Source of the DNA: Thermoleophilia bacterium
GTDB taxonomy: Bacteria > Actinomycetota > Thermoleophilia > Gaiellales > JAICJC01
Reading direction: 5' to 3'
Assembly (NCBI GenBank): GCA_025928435.1
Contig: JAICJM010000140.1
Coordinates: 1-10,497, forward strand
DNA length: 10,497 nucleotides
Each line of letters opens with the position of its first letter. Positions within the stretch are counted from its first letter, which is position 1. Made by a program: the position numbers and the translations under genes. The notes under the pieces are model-generated. The model made no database searches. It saw only the letters and a program-made list of their open reading frames with translations, and had not been told where the DNA came from. Shown in pieces: positions 1 through 6,090 of this stretch.

Positions 1-1
1 C

Positions 2-856
2 GAGACGGCGTGGCTCGCCCAGCACTTCGACTTCCACGAGCTGGATCTCGAGGACGTGCTCTCGACCCGGCAGCGGCCCAAGATCGACGAGTACGACGAG
101 TACCTCTTCATCGTGCTCCACGTCCCCCACTTCAACAAGGTGCGCGGGCGCCTCGACGCCGCCGAGCTGAACGTGTTCGTGGGCAACGGCTTCATCGTCA
201 CGCTCCCGAACGTCGCCCTGAAGCCGGTCGGGCGGCTGTTCTCGCAGCTCGAGGCCAACACCGAGCGGCGCGAGCAGTACTTCTCGAAGGGCTCGGGCTA
301 CGTGCTCTACGAGATCCTCTCGGAGCTCTTCGACTACTGCTTCCCGATCCTCGACAAGATCGGGTTCAAGCTCGACCGCCTGACCGAGGCGATCTTCACC
401 GAGCGCCGCTCCGAGGAGGTCGTCCGCGACATCTCCGACGTGAAGCAGGAGATCGTCGCCTACCGCAAGGTCATCAAGCCGGAGCGCTCGACGTTGCGCC
501 TGCTGGAGCGGTCGCGGACGCGCTACCTGCCCGAGGACCTCGAGGTCTACTTCGACGACGTCGTCGACAAGGCCGAGCGCATCTGGGACCAGCTCGACAA
601 CTACAAGGAGGTCGTCGAGGCCCTCGAGACGACCAACGAGTCGGTCATCGCGCACAAGCAGAACGACATCCTGCGGATCCTGACCATCTTCTCGGTGATC
701 CTGCTGCCGCTGACGCTCATAACCGGGCTGTTCGGGATGAACTTCGCGCACATCCCGTTCTCGCGGGACTACCACGGGTTCGTCGTCACCGTGGGGATCA
801 TGTTCTCCGTCGCGATCGGGCTGCTCGGCTACTTCCACTGGAAACGCTGGATATGA
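2..856 (+). CDS. corA: CorA-family divalent cation transporter, 5'-truncated by window
   Basis: This is the C-terminal part (about 284 residues) of a CorA-type Mg2+/Co2+ channel of the inner membrane. The reading frame is open from the first bases of the window, so the true start lies upstream; the GTG at 56 is internal. The cytoplasmic domain is charged and helical. A first TM segment (ILTIFSVILLPLTLITGLF) runs into the GMN signature at 734-742, the selectivity-loop motif of the family, in the context FGMNFAHIP. A second TM segment (FVVTVGIMFSVAIGLLGYF) and a short basic tail HWKRWI follow, the usual CorA ending. CorA forms homopentamers gated by intracellular Mg2+ (family knowledge). Its TGA stop overlaps the ATG of the HIT gene (ATGA), so the two are probably translationally coupled. 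Co2+ or Zn2+ as the main ion cannot be excluded. Confidence 0.95.
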   Translation, partial: ETAWLAQHFDFHELDLEDVLSTRQRPKIDEYDEYLFIVLHVPHFNKVRGRLDAAELNVFVGNGFIVTLPNVALKPVGRLFSQLEANTERREQYFSKGSGYVLYEILSELFDYCFPILDKIGFKLDRLTEAIFTERRSEEVVRDISDVKQEIVAYRKVIKPERSTLRLLERSRTRYLPEDLEVYFDDVVDKAERIWDQLDNYKEVVEALETTNESVIAHKQNDILRILTIFSVILLPLTLITGLFGMNFAHIPFSRDYHGFVVTVGIMFSVAIGLLGYFHWKRWI

Positions 857-1329
857 CGGAGGCGCTCTGGGCGCCCTGGCGGCTCGAATACGTCCAGTGC
901 GGCGCCGACGTGGACGAGTGCATCTTCTGCGCGGCCGGGGCCGACGAGGGGCACGAGCACGTGGTGCGGCGGGGGGAGCGCGCGTACGTGGTGATGAACC
1001 TGTACCCCTACTCGAACGGGCACCTGATGGTCGCGCCGTATCGCCACCTGGCGGGACCGGGTGACCTGGACGAGGGCGAGCGGGCCGAGATGTGGCAGCT
1101 GCTCGACGAGAGCCTGGGGGCGCTGACGGCGGCGATGTCGCCGCACGGGTTCAACGCCGGGATCAACGTCGGGCGCGTGGCCGGCGCGGGCGTCGAGGGC
1201 CACCTGCACCTGCACGTCGTCCCGCGCTGGAACGGCGACACCAACTTCATGCCGGTGCTCGCCGACGTGAAGGTGATGCCCGAGCACATCACCCGCACCG
1301 CCGAGAAGCTCCGCGCCGCCTGGCCGTAG
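853..1329 (+). CDS. HIT-family protein, Ap4A phosphorylase-like
   Basis: A 158-residue histidine-triad nucleotide-binding protein. The triad H-L-H-L-H-V-V lies at residues 117-123, with His119 the expected nucleophile. The block PHGFNAGINVG (97-107) and the tail after the triad (VPRWNGDTNF) closely resemble, from memory, the Mycobacterium tuberculosis Ap4A phosphorylase Rv2613c. The likely reaction is therefore phosphorolysis or hydrolysis of diadenosine polyphosphates in the cytoplasm, which would control this stress nucleotide. A CxxC pair (Cys23, Cys26) near the N-terminus may bind zinc, as in other HIT proteins. The opening WAPWRLEY is typical of this subgroup. The ATG at 853 is chosen because it overlaps the corA stop by 4 bp and is followed directly by that opening; the frame is open further upstream, but that part is a shadow of corA. 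There is no strong Shine-Dalgarno, which fits coupling to corA. The exact substrate is inferred. Confidence 0.92.
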   Translation: MTEALWAPWRLEYVQCGADVDECIFCAAGADEGHEHVVRRGERAYVVMNLYPYSNGHLMVAPYRHLAGPGDLDEGERAEMWQLLDESLGALTAAMSPHGFNAGINVGRVAGAGVEGHLHLHVVPRWNGDTNFMPVLADVKVMPEHITRTAEKLRAAWP

Positions 1330-1371
1330 GAGCTCGCGGAGACCCCGCAAGCTGTGCCTTTGCCGAGAAGC

Positions 1372-1404
1372 GGGGACTGTCCCCGTCTGACGGGGACAGT
1401 CCCC
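1372..1404. repeat. 33-bp nested perfect palindrome between convergent genes
   Basis: Arms 1372-1387 and 1389-1404 are perfect reverse complements around a single T at 1388. Each arm contains a smaller palindrome: GGGGACTGTCCCC centred on 1378 and GGGGACAGTCCCC centred on 1398. The element can fold as one long hairpin or two short ones. It lies 42 bp after the HIT stop, and its last base is the last base of the acetyltransferase TAG stop. It probably acts as a two-way transcription terminator for the convergent genes, although no T-tract follows. Its form also resembles a REP-type dispersed repeat; only this copy is in the window. Confidence 0.85.
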
Positions 1405-1925
1405 TATCCGTCGTCCGCGGTGCGGGCGAACAGCAGGTGGTCGCGCCAGGCGCCGTTGATGTAGAGGTAGCCCGGGGAGCGGCCGATCTCGAGGAAGGCG
1501 TTGCGGCGCAGAGCGACCTGGGAGCCGATGTTGTCGACGAGCGTCGCCGCCTCCAGGCGGTGCAGGCCCGCCGTGCCGAACCCCCACTCGCACACACGGG
1601 TGATCGCGCCCGTCGCGACGCCGCGTCCGTTCAGCTCCTGCACCACCCAGTAGCCGAGACCGGCGTTCTGGAACGGGCCGCGGGTGATGCGCGAGACCGA
1701 GATCGCGCCGGCGGGCTCGCCGGCGGCCTCGATCAGGAAGCGATACAGGCGGTCGTTCGCCCGCTCGCGCTCGAGCAGGTCCAGCTCGAGCCGCTGCCCC
1801 TCGAGCGTGTAGAACGAGTCCGGCCGGGGCGGCTCGAAGGGCGCCAGGAACGCGCGCTGGTCCGCGTAGAGCCGGGCCAGGAGGGCTGCGTCGCCGGGCC
1901 CGAGCGGTCGCAGCCGGACGTCCAT
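1404..1925 (-). CDS. GNAT acetyltransferase, RimJ/RimL type
   Basis: A 173-residue GNAT N-acetyltransferase of the RimJ/RimL subgroup, which transfers acetyl from acetyl-CoA to an amine such as a protein N-terminus, antibiotic or small metabolite. The N-terminal strand VRLRPLGPGD (3-12) is the usual beta-1 entry. The acetyl-CoA loop is in LGYWVVQELNGRGVATGAI (90-108), with the N-G-R-G-V-A core. The block GLHRLEAATLVDNIGS (120-135) is the typical motif B region, and the C-terminus YINGAWRDHLLFAR is characteristic of RimJ/RimL proteins. Residues 141-145 read RNAFL, where the family usually has a K-x-G-F-like turn, a mild deviation. The frame is open far upstream, opposite manB, but the ATG at 1925 fits the domain start and the divergent 42-bp spacer. 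The substrate cannot be read from the sequence. It is transcribed divergently from manB and convergently with the HIT gene. Confidence 0.92.
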   Translation of the reverse strand: MDVRLRPLGPGDAALLARLYADQRAFLAPFEPPRPDSFYTLEGQRLELDLLERERANDRLYRFLIEAAGEPAGAISVSRITRGPFQNAGLGYWVVQELNGRGVATGAITRVCEWGFGTAGLHRLEAATLVDNIGSQVALRRNAFLEIGRSPGYLYINGAWRDHLLFARTADDG

Positions 1926-1931
1926 GTGCCC

Positions 1932-1937
1932 AGTATC
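1932..1937 (-). promoter_or_regulatory. candidate -10 box for the acetyltransferase
   Basis: On the minus strand GATACT (4 of 6 matches to TATAAT) is followed by six bases and then the ATG at 1925. Transcription would start at or next to the A of the start codon, so the mRNA would be leaderless. No ribosome binding site is visible before the ATG. No convincing -35 box was found, and the first base departs from the TANNNT form. Confidence 0.3.
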
Positions 1938-1952
1938 GCGGATGCCGGTCGA

Positions 1953-1958
1953 TAGACT
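1953..1958 (+). promoter_or_regulatory. candidate leaderless -10 box (TAGACT) for the manB operon
   Basis: TAGACT fits the actinobacterial TANNNT -10 form and ends 9 nt before the ATG at 1968. There is no Shine-Dalgarno in this short leader, so a leaderless transcript starting at or just before the ATG is plausible. The same hexamer lies 7 nt before the GTG of the PH-domain gene (9325-9330). No clear -35 box is seen. Confidence 0.45.
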
Positions 1959-1967
1959 GCCCGCCCG

Positions 1968-3314
1968 ATGCTCTCGCCCGCCGCCTTCAAGGCCTACGAC
2001 GTGCGCGGCATCGTGCCGGACGAGCTCGACGCCGACGGCGCCTATGCCCTCGCACGCGGATACGTGAGCGCCTTCGAGCCGCGCGTCATGGCGATCGGCC
2101 GCGACATGCGGCTCTCGTCGCCCGACCTGGCTGCGGCCGCCGTGCGGGGCGCGTCGGACGCGGGCGCGGACGTCGTCGACCTGGGCCAGATCGGCACCGA
2201 GATGCTGTACTTCGCCGTGGGCGAGTACGGCTACGAGGGCGGGCTGCAGGTGACCGCCTCGCACAACCCGGCCGCCTACAACGGGATGAAGATCGTCCGC
2301 CGCGGCGCCCTCCCGGTCGGCTCGGACACCGGGCTCGACAGGATCAAGGCGGCCGCCCTCGGCGAGCTCCAGCAGCTGTCGAACGGCGCCGGGGACGTCA
2401 CGAAGCGCGATGTCTACGGGGGCTTCCACGACCGGGTCGCGAGCTTCGTCGACGCCGCCGCCCTGCGGCCGCTGAAGCTCGTGCTCGACGGCTGCAACGG
2501 CATGGCCGGGCCGATGATCTCCCCCGTCCTCGAGCGCCTGCCGGTGGAGGTCTCGGCGCACAACTTCGACCCCGACGGGAACTTCCCCAACCACGAGCCC
2601 AACCCGCTGCTCGAGGAGAACCGCCGCTTCGTCATCGAGCGCGTGCAGGCCGAGGGCGCCGACCTCGGCATCGCCTGGGACGGCGACGCCGACCGCTGCT
2701 TCTTCATCGACGACACGGGCGAGTTCGTGCCCGGCGACCTGATCACGGCGCTGATCGCGCGGACGATGCTCGAGCGGCATCCCGGCGCGACGATCGTCTA
2801 CGACCTGCGCGCCTCGTGGGCCGTCCGCGACGTCGTCCGCGAGGGCGGCGGCACCGCGCTCGAGAACCGGGTCGGCCACGCGTTCATCAAGGCCCGCATC
2901 CGCAAGGAGGACGCCGTCTTCGCCGGCGAGGTCTCGGGCCACTACTACTTCAAAGACTTCTACTACTGCGACACGGGCGTCGTGCCCGCCCTGGTGATGC
3001 TCGAGATCCTCTCGCGCGCCGGCAAGCCGCTCTCCGAGCTGCTGCGCCCCTTCCGCGAGCGCTACTTCATCTCCGGCGAGATCAACTCCACCGTGTCGGA
3101 CGTCCCGGTCAAGCTGCAGCAGTTGAAGGAGCGCTACGGGCGCGAGGCGGAGCGCGTCTCGCACATGGACGGGATCTCGTTCGAGTTCCCCGACTGGCAC
3201 TTCAACGTCCGCCCGTCGAACACCGAGCCGCTGCTGCGCCTGAACCTCGAGGCCCTCGATGCGGGCACGATGGAGGCGCGCCGGGACGAGGTGCTCGAGC
3301 TGATCCGGGGCTGA
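1968..3314 (+). CDS. manB: phosphomannomutase/phosphoglucomutase
   Basis: A 448-residue alpha-D-phosphohexomutase, the usual length. It interconverts 6-phospho and 1-phospho sugars (mannose and/or glucose) via a phosphoserine and supplies precursors for GDP-mannose or UDP-glucose and so for cell-surface glycans. All four domain signatures are present in order. The catalytic serine is Ser98 in TASHNPAAYNGMK. The Mg2+ loop is DGDADR at 238-243. The sugar-recognition loop is GEVSGHYYF at 320-328. The C-terminal phosphate-binding loop is RPSNTEPLLR at 415-424. The GEVSGH loop is the form found in PMM/PGM and separates it from GlmM. The ATG at 1968 is followed directly by the conserved FKAYDVRGIVPDEL opening. 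It is the first gene of a tight operon; its TGA overlaps the next ATG by one base (TGATG). Whether mannose or glucose is preferred cannot be told from the sequence. Confidence 0.96.
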   Translation: MLSPAAFKAYDVRGIVPDELDADGAYALARGYVSAFEPRVMAIGRDMRLSSPDLAAAAVRGASDAGADVVDLGQIGTEMLYFAVGEYGYEGGLQVTASHNPAAYNGMKIVRRGALPVGSDTGLDRIKAAALGELQQLSNGAGDVTKRDVYGGFHDRVASFVDAAALRPLKLVLDGCNGMAGPMISPVLERLPVEVSAHNFDPDGNFPNHEPNPLLEENRRFVIERVQAEGADLGIAWDGDADRCFFIDDTGEFVPGDLITALIARTMLERHPGATIVYDLRASWAVRDVVREGGGTALENRVGHAFIKARIRKEDAVFAGEVSGHYYFKDFYYCDTGVVPALVMLEILSRAGKPLSELLRPFRERYFISGEINSTVSDVPVKLQQLKERYGREAERVSHMDGISFEFPDWHFNVRPSNTEPLLRLNLEALDAGTMEARRDEVLELIRG

Positions 3315-3751
3315 TGGCCGCCGACCACCCCCCGTACCGGTTCGTCCACCGCATCCGCGTCGGCTTCGACGAGACCGATGCCCAGGGAGTCGTCTACTAC
3401 GGCCGCTACATGCCCTACTTCGACCGCGCCCGGGTCGAGTACCTGCGCGGGATCGACCGGCTGACGCACGTCCCCGGGGCGCCCGAGTTCGTGATGCGCG
3501 CCCAGCACGTCGAGTATCACGCCCCCGCCCGCTTCGACGACGAGGTGGAGGTGTATGCGCGGGTGGAGCGGCTCGGCCGCACGAGCGTCACGTGGGCGTT
3601 CGACGCCTACCGCGCGGACACGGGCGAGCACCTCGTGAGCGCCACCCAGGTGGCCGTCTTCATCGATACCGGCGAGCGCCGCCCGGTCGAGGTCCCGGGC
3701 CCGTTCCGCGACGCCGTGGCCCGGTTCGAAGGGCAAGAGGTCGGGGCGTGA
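3314..3751 (+). CDS. YbgC-like 4HBT acyl-CoA thioesterase
   Basis: A 145-residue single hotdog-fold protein of the 4-hydroxybenzoyl-CoA thioesterase family, which hydrolyses acyl-CoA or acyl-ACP thioesters in the cytoplasm. The signature F-D-E-T-D-A-Q-G-V-V-Y-Y-G-R-Y (18-32) matches the YbgC/FadM motif, with Asp22 as the expected catalytic acid. The helix that follows, MPYFDRARVEYLR, is the usual continuation. The second half is the beta-sheet region typical of the fold (RFDDEVEVYARVERLG, then VSATQVAVFID). The ATG at 3314 overlaps the manB stop by one base. An open frame continues upstream, but only as a shadow of manB. The next gene overlaps its stop (GTGA). No acyl substrate can be assigned; a link to the manB pathway is not evident beyond shared transcription. 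Confidence 0.93.
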   Translation: MAADHPPYRFVHRIRVGFDETDAQGVVYYGRYMPYFDRARVEYLRGIDRLTHVPGAPEFVMRAQHVEYHAPARFDDEVEVYARVERLGRTSVTWAFDAYRADTGEHLVSATQVAVFIDTGERRPVEVPGPFRDAVARFEGQEVGA

Positions 3752-4266
3752 GCCCGGCCGCCGCCGACTACGAGGCCGTCGCCGCCGACATCGAGCGGCT
3801 GGCGGAGGCCGAGGAGGACTCGGACGCGATCGTGCGGGGCGCCGTCGAGGCGATCCACGACCGGCTCGACACCTACTCGTGGGTCGGGATCTACTTCGTC
3901 GAGGGCGAGGAGCTCGTCCTCGGCCCGTGGAAGGGCCCGAGCGCGACCGACCACGTCCGCATCCCCATCGGCCAGGGCGTCTGCGGCGCCGCGGCGGCCA
4001 GCGGCGTCACCGAGATCGTCCACGACGTGAACGCCGACCCGCGCTACCTGGCCTGCTTCCCGTCCACCCGCTCGGAGATCGTCGTCCCCGTCCTCTACGA
4101 GGGCTCGGTCGTCGCCGAGATCGACGTCGACTCCGACGCGCCGGCGGCGTTCGGCGACGCCGATCGCGCGTTCCTCGAGCGGGTCGCCGCGGCCATATCG
4201 GCCGCCTGCCTGGTGGGCTGGGACACCGGCGGGATGGACTGGGACGCGCCCGAGAATTGGGCGTAA
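3748..4266 (+). CDS. GAF-domain protein, free methionine-R-sulfoxide reductase-like
   Basis: A 172-residue single GAF-domain protein of the fRMsr (MsrC/YebR) type. That family reduces free methionine-R-sulfoxide with cysteine chemistry in the cytoplasm. Family-like blocks are YSWVGIYFVEGEELVLGPWKG (split here by residues 43-63), RIPIGQGVCG (71-80) and SEIVVPVLYEG (109-119). In the E. coli type, three cysteines (84, 94, 118) serve the reaction. Here the equivalents of Cys94 (Cys79) and Cys118 (Cys103, in YLACF) are present, but the position of Cys84 reads S-A-T-D-H (65-69) with no cysteine. It may still be a reductase with altered recycling, or a ligand-sensing GAF protein. GTG at 3748 is chosen because AAGAGG at 3735-3740 sits 7 nt upstream and the codon overlaps the thioesterase stop. 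It is the last gene of the manB operon. Confidence 0.85.
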   Translation: MSPAAADYEAVAADIERLAEAEEDSDAIVRGAVEAIHDRLDTYSWVGIYFVEGEELVLGPWKGPSATDHVRIPIGQGVCGAAAASGVTEIVHDVNADPRYLACFPSTRSEIVVPVLYEGSVVAEIDVDSDAPAAFGDADRAFLERVAAAISAACLVGWDTGGMDWDAPENWA

Positions 4267-4276
4267 TCACGCTCCC

Positions 4277-4306
4277 TTGAGGCGCGTCCGGAGGCCGTGG
4301 TATACC
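4277..4306 (+). promoter_or_regulatory. candidate promoter of the permease-phosphoesterase operon
   Basis: TTGAGG (4277-4282) and TATACC (4301-4306) are separated by 18 bp, each with 4 of 6 matches to the standard -35 and -10 boxes. A TGG before the -10 (4298-4300) gives an extended -10. The -10 is part of the 8-bp palindrome GGTATACC (4299-4306) and of an inverted repeat ATACC-5 nt-GGTAT (4302-4316), which could be an operator. The 92-bp gap 4267-4358 holds this, a small hairpin and the ribosome binding site. Confidence 0.4.
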
Positions 4307-4326
4307 TGCGCGGTATCAGTGCGGGT

Positions 4327-4338
4327 ACGGGTGCCCGT
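4327..4338 (+). other. small inverted repeat in the permease 5' leader
   Basis: ACGGG-TG-CCCGT is an exact inverted repeat lying between the candidate promoter and the ribosome binding site of the permease gene. With a two-base centre it could form a short RNA hairpin or be half of a protein-binding site. Its size is close to chance expectation in GC-rich DNA. Confidence 0.25.
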
Positions 4339-4344
4339 GCGCAT

Positions 4345-4352
4345 GAGGGGAG
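4345..4352 (+). promoter_or_regulatory. ribosome binding site of the permease gene
   Basis: GAGGGGAG lies 6 nt before the ATG at 4359 and is the best plus-strand Shine-Dalgarno in the window. It supports that start over the in-frame ATG at 4368 three codons later. It also shows that this gene, unlike manB, has a leadered mRNA. Confidence 0.75.
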
Positions 4353-4358
4353 AACCAC

Positions 4359-6086
4359 ATGGCGGAAATGGCCGAGTCCGGGAGCGGGAGGCGGCTCTTC
4401 GTCCGGCAGTCGTCGGGCCTCGTCCGTGATGTCAGCGTCACGAACGCCCTCTTCTTCAACATCGCAGCGTTCGTCGGCGTGGGGCTGACGCTCTATCCGG
4501 CCTTCTACTCGCTCGCGTTCGTGCCGGTGTGGCGGTTCGGGTTCCTCTCCGAGTACGGCGTCGCCGCCATCGTCACGGGCCTCTTCTGCATCCCGCTTGC
4601 CCTGATCTTCGCGTCGCTCACCTCGGTGATGCCGCGCTCGGGCGGCGACTACGTGTTCACGACGCGCATCATCGGGCCGTTCCTGGGCTGGCTCGAGTCG
4701 TGGACGCTCGTGATCGCGTCGATTGCCATCATGGCGTTCGAGGTCCCGCTCGTCCTGCGCAACCTGCAGATCACCGGCCGGATCATCGGCATCGGGGCCG
4801 GCGGCCACTTCTTCAGGAACGCGAACAACTGGTTCACGAACTCGAGCGGCGAGATCACCGGCTGGAACGGCCTGATCTGGTCGCTCGTCGTGCTCGCCGT
4901 CATCGCCGGCATCGTGCTGCTGCCGACCCGCCGCTTCCACAAGGTCGTCACGATCATGGCCGCGATCGGCGTCACGAGCTTCGTGCTCATGTTCATCTTC
5001 GGGCTGCTCGCCACGAGCCAGTCCGACTTCCAGCACAACCTGCCGCACTACACGCAGGGCGTGTCGGCGCAGAAGATCGCCGCGTCCGGAACCGACATCC
5101 TCCCCGGCCACACGAACGACTTCCTCGGCGACCTGTTCTCGCGCACGATCTTCCCGTTCATGCTCGGGATCGTGTTCCTGCAGTTCATCGGGTTCCAGTA
5201 CTCGGCGTACATCGCCGGCGAGGTGCGCGGGAACGTGAAGCGGGGCGTGTCCGTCGCGCTGCTCGGCGCGCTCCTGGTGGGCGTCATCGCGAACTCGCTC
5301 TACGTCGACCTGTGGTCGAACCACATCGGGTTCAACACGAGCACCAGCTGGGGCTACACCTACTGGGGCGGCCTGACGCACATCGCGCTGCCGCTGGGTC
5401 AGCCGCCCTCGATGCCGCTCCTGGCGGTGATTGCGAACAAGACGCTGTGGCCGCTGTGGGCGCTGATCAGCCTGGCGGGCGCGATGTTCCCGCTGCTGCT
5501 GTGCCCGGTCTACGTGAACTTCATCAGCCGCATGGGGCTTGCATGGAGCCTCGACCGGCAGCTGCCCGAGTGGTTCGGGGTCGTGAACGAGCGCATGGCG
5601 GCGCCGCTGAACGCCATCCTGGCGACGCTCGGCATGACCGCCCTCTTCCTGTGGCTGCAGAACTTCGCCGTCCTGCCCAACTCGATCGCGCCTCCGAGCG
5701 GCAAGCTGAACCTGGTGGCGACGCTGTGGTTCTCGATCTTCATGGCCGCCCTCACGTGGATCATGCCCGGGGTGAACGCCATCCTGATCCGCTTCCGCAG
5801 ACCGGATCTGGTGCGCAACGCGCCCTACCGCAAGTGGCTGCCATGGCTCGGCGTGGCCTGGATCATTTTCCCGATCTGGATCTACTGGTTCGCGGCGATC
5901 AAGCCGATCTGGGACAACCTCAGGAGCACCGGTACCGGCAGGCTCGACTACCTGAACAACAGCGGCATCACGGGCTCCCTCGTGTTCGCCGCTGCGGGGC
6001 TCGTGATCTGGGCGATCATGAAGGTCGTCCAGCGCAGCAAGGGCGTCGACACCAGCATGCTGTTCACCGAGATCCCGCCGGACTAG
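4359..6086 (+). CDS. APC-superfamily permease, 12 TM
   Basis: A 575-residue polytopic membrane protein of the amino acid-polyamine-organocation superfamily, which imports amino acids or related compounds with H+ or Na+, or exchanges them. About twelve hydrophobic segments can be picked out, near residues 29-50, 63-88, 108-130, 170-190, 197-220, 265-289, 297-319, 362-390, 415-440, 450-478, 491-515 and 537-560. The unwound TM1 region reads NIAAFVGVG. MPRSGGDYVFTTR after TM2 is the conserved APC loop (P-R-S-G-G-x-Y). The segment FIGFQYSAYIAGEVRGNVKRG matches the TM6 region and following loop of the family in outline. The loop between TM3 and TM4 (about 133-168) is polar and Asn-rich. The substrate cannot be assigned. 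A strong ribosome binding site supports the start. The phosphoesterase gene begins 4 bp after its stop, so the two are surely co-transcribed. Confidence 0.92.
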   Translation: MAEMAESGSGRRLFVRQSSGLVRDVSVTNALFFNIAAFVGVGLTLYPAFYSLAFVPVWRFGFLSEYGVAAIVTGLFCIPLALIFASLTSVMPRSGGDYVFTTRIIGPFLGWLESWTLVIASIAIMAFEVPLVLRNLQITGRIIGIGAGGHFFRNANNWFTNSSGEITGWNGLIWSLVVLAVIAGIVLLPTRRFHKVVTIMAAIGVTSFVLMFIFGLLATSQSDFQHNLPHYTQGVSAQKIAASGTDILPGHTNDFLGDLFSRTIFPFMLGIVFLQFIGFQYSAYIAGEVRGNVKRGVSVALLGALLVGVIANSLYVDLWSNHIGFNTSTSWGYTYWGGLTHIALPLGQPPSMPLLAVIANKTLWPLWALISLAGAMFPLLLCPVYVNFISRMGLAWSLDRQLPEWFGVVNERMAAPLNAILATLGMTALFLWLQNFAVLPNSIAPPSGKLNLVATLWFSIFMAALTWIMPGVNAILIRFRRPDLVRNAPYRKWLPWLGVAWIIFPIWIYWFAAIKPIWDNLRSTGTGRLDYLNNSGITGSLVFAAAGLVIWAIMKVVQRSKGVDTSMLFTEIPPD

Positions 6087-6090
6087 ACCG

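Noticed and set aside
1372..1404. CRISPR repeat or insertion-sequence terminal repeat
   Set aside because: There is a single copy with no spacers, no second copy in the window, and no transposase to pair with it.
829..1593. 254-codon minus-strand frame across the HIT gene and the nested palindrome
   Set aside because: It runs through the palindrome and both convergent gene ends; its sequence is low-complexity and unlike any family I know.
1926..3200. Minus-strand open frame running opposite manB into the acetyltransferase (598 codons in all)
   Set aside because: It is the mirror of manB's codon pattern in GC-rich DNA: its translation is low-complexity and has no domain signs, while manB shows all its catalytic motifs.
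4095..5381. 428-codon minus-strand open frame opposite the GAF and permease genes
   Set aside because: The translation is rich in Arg, Asp, Glu and His, with no fold signature; the plus-strand permease is clearly the coding frame.
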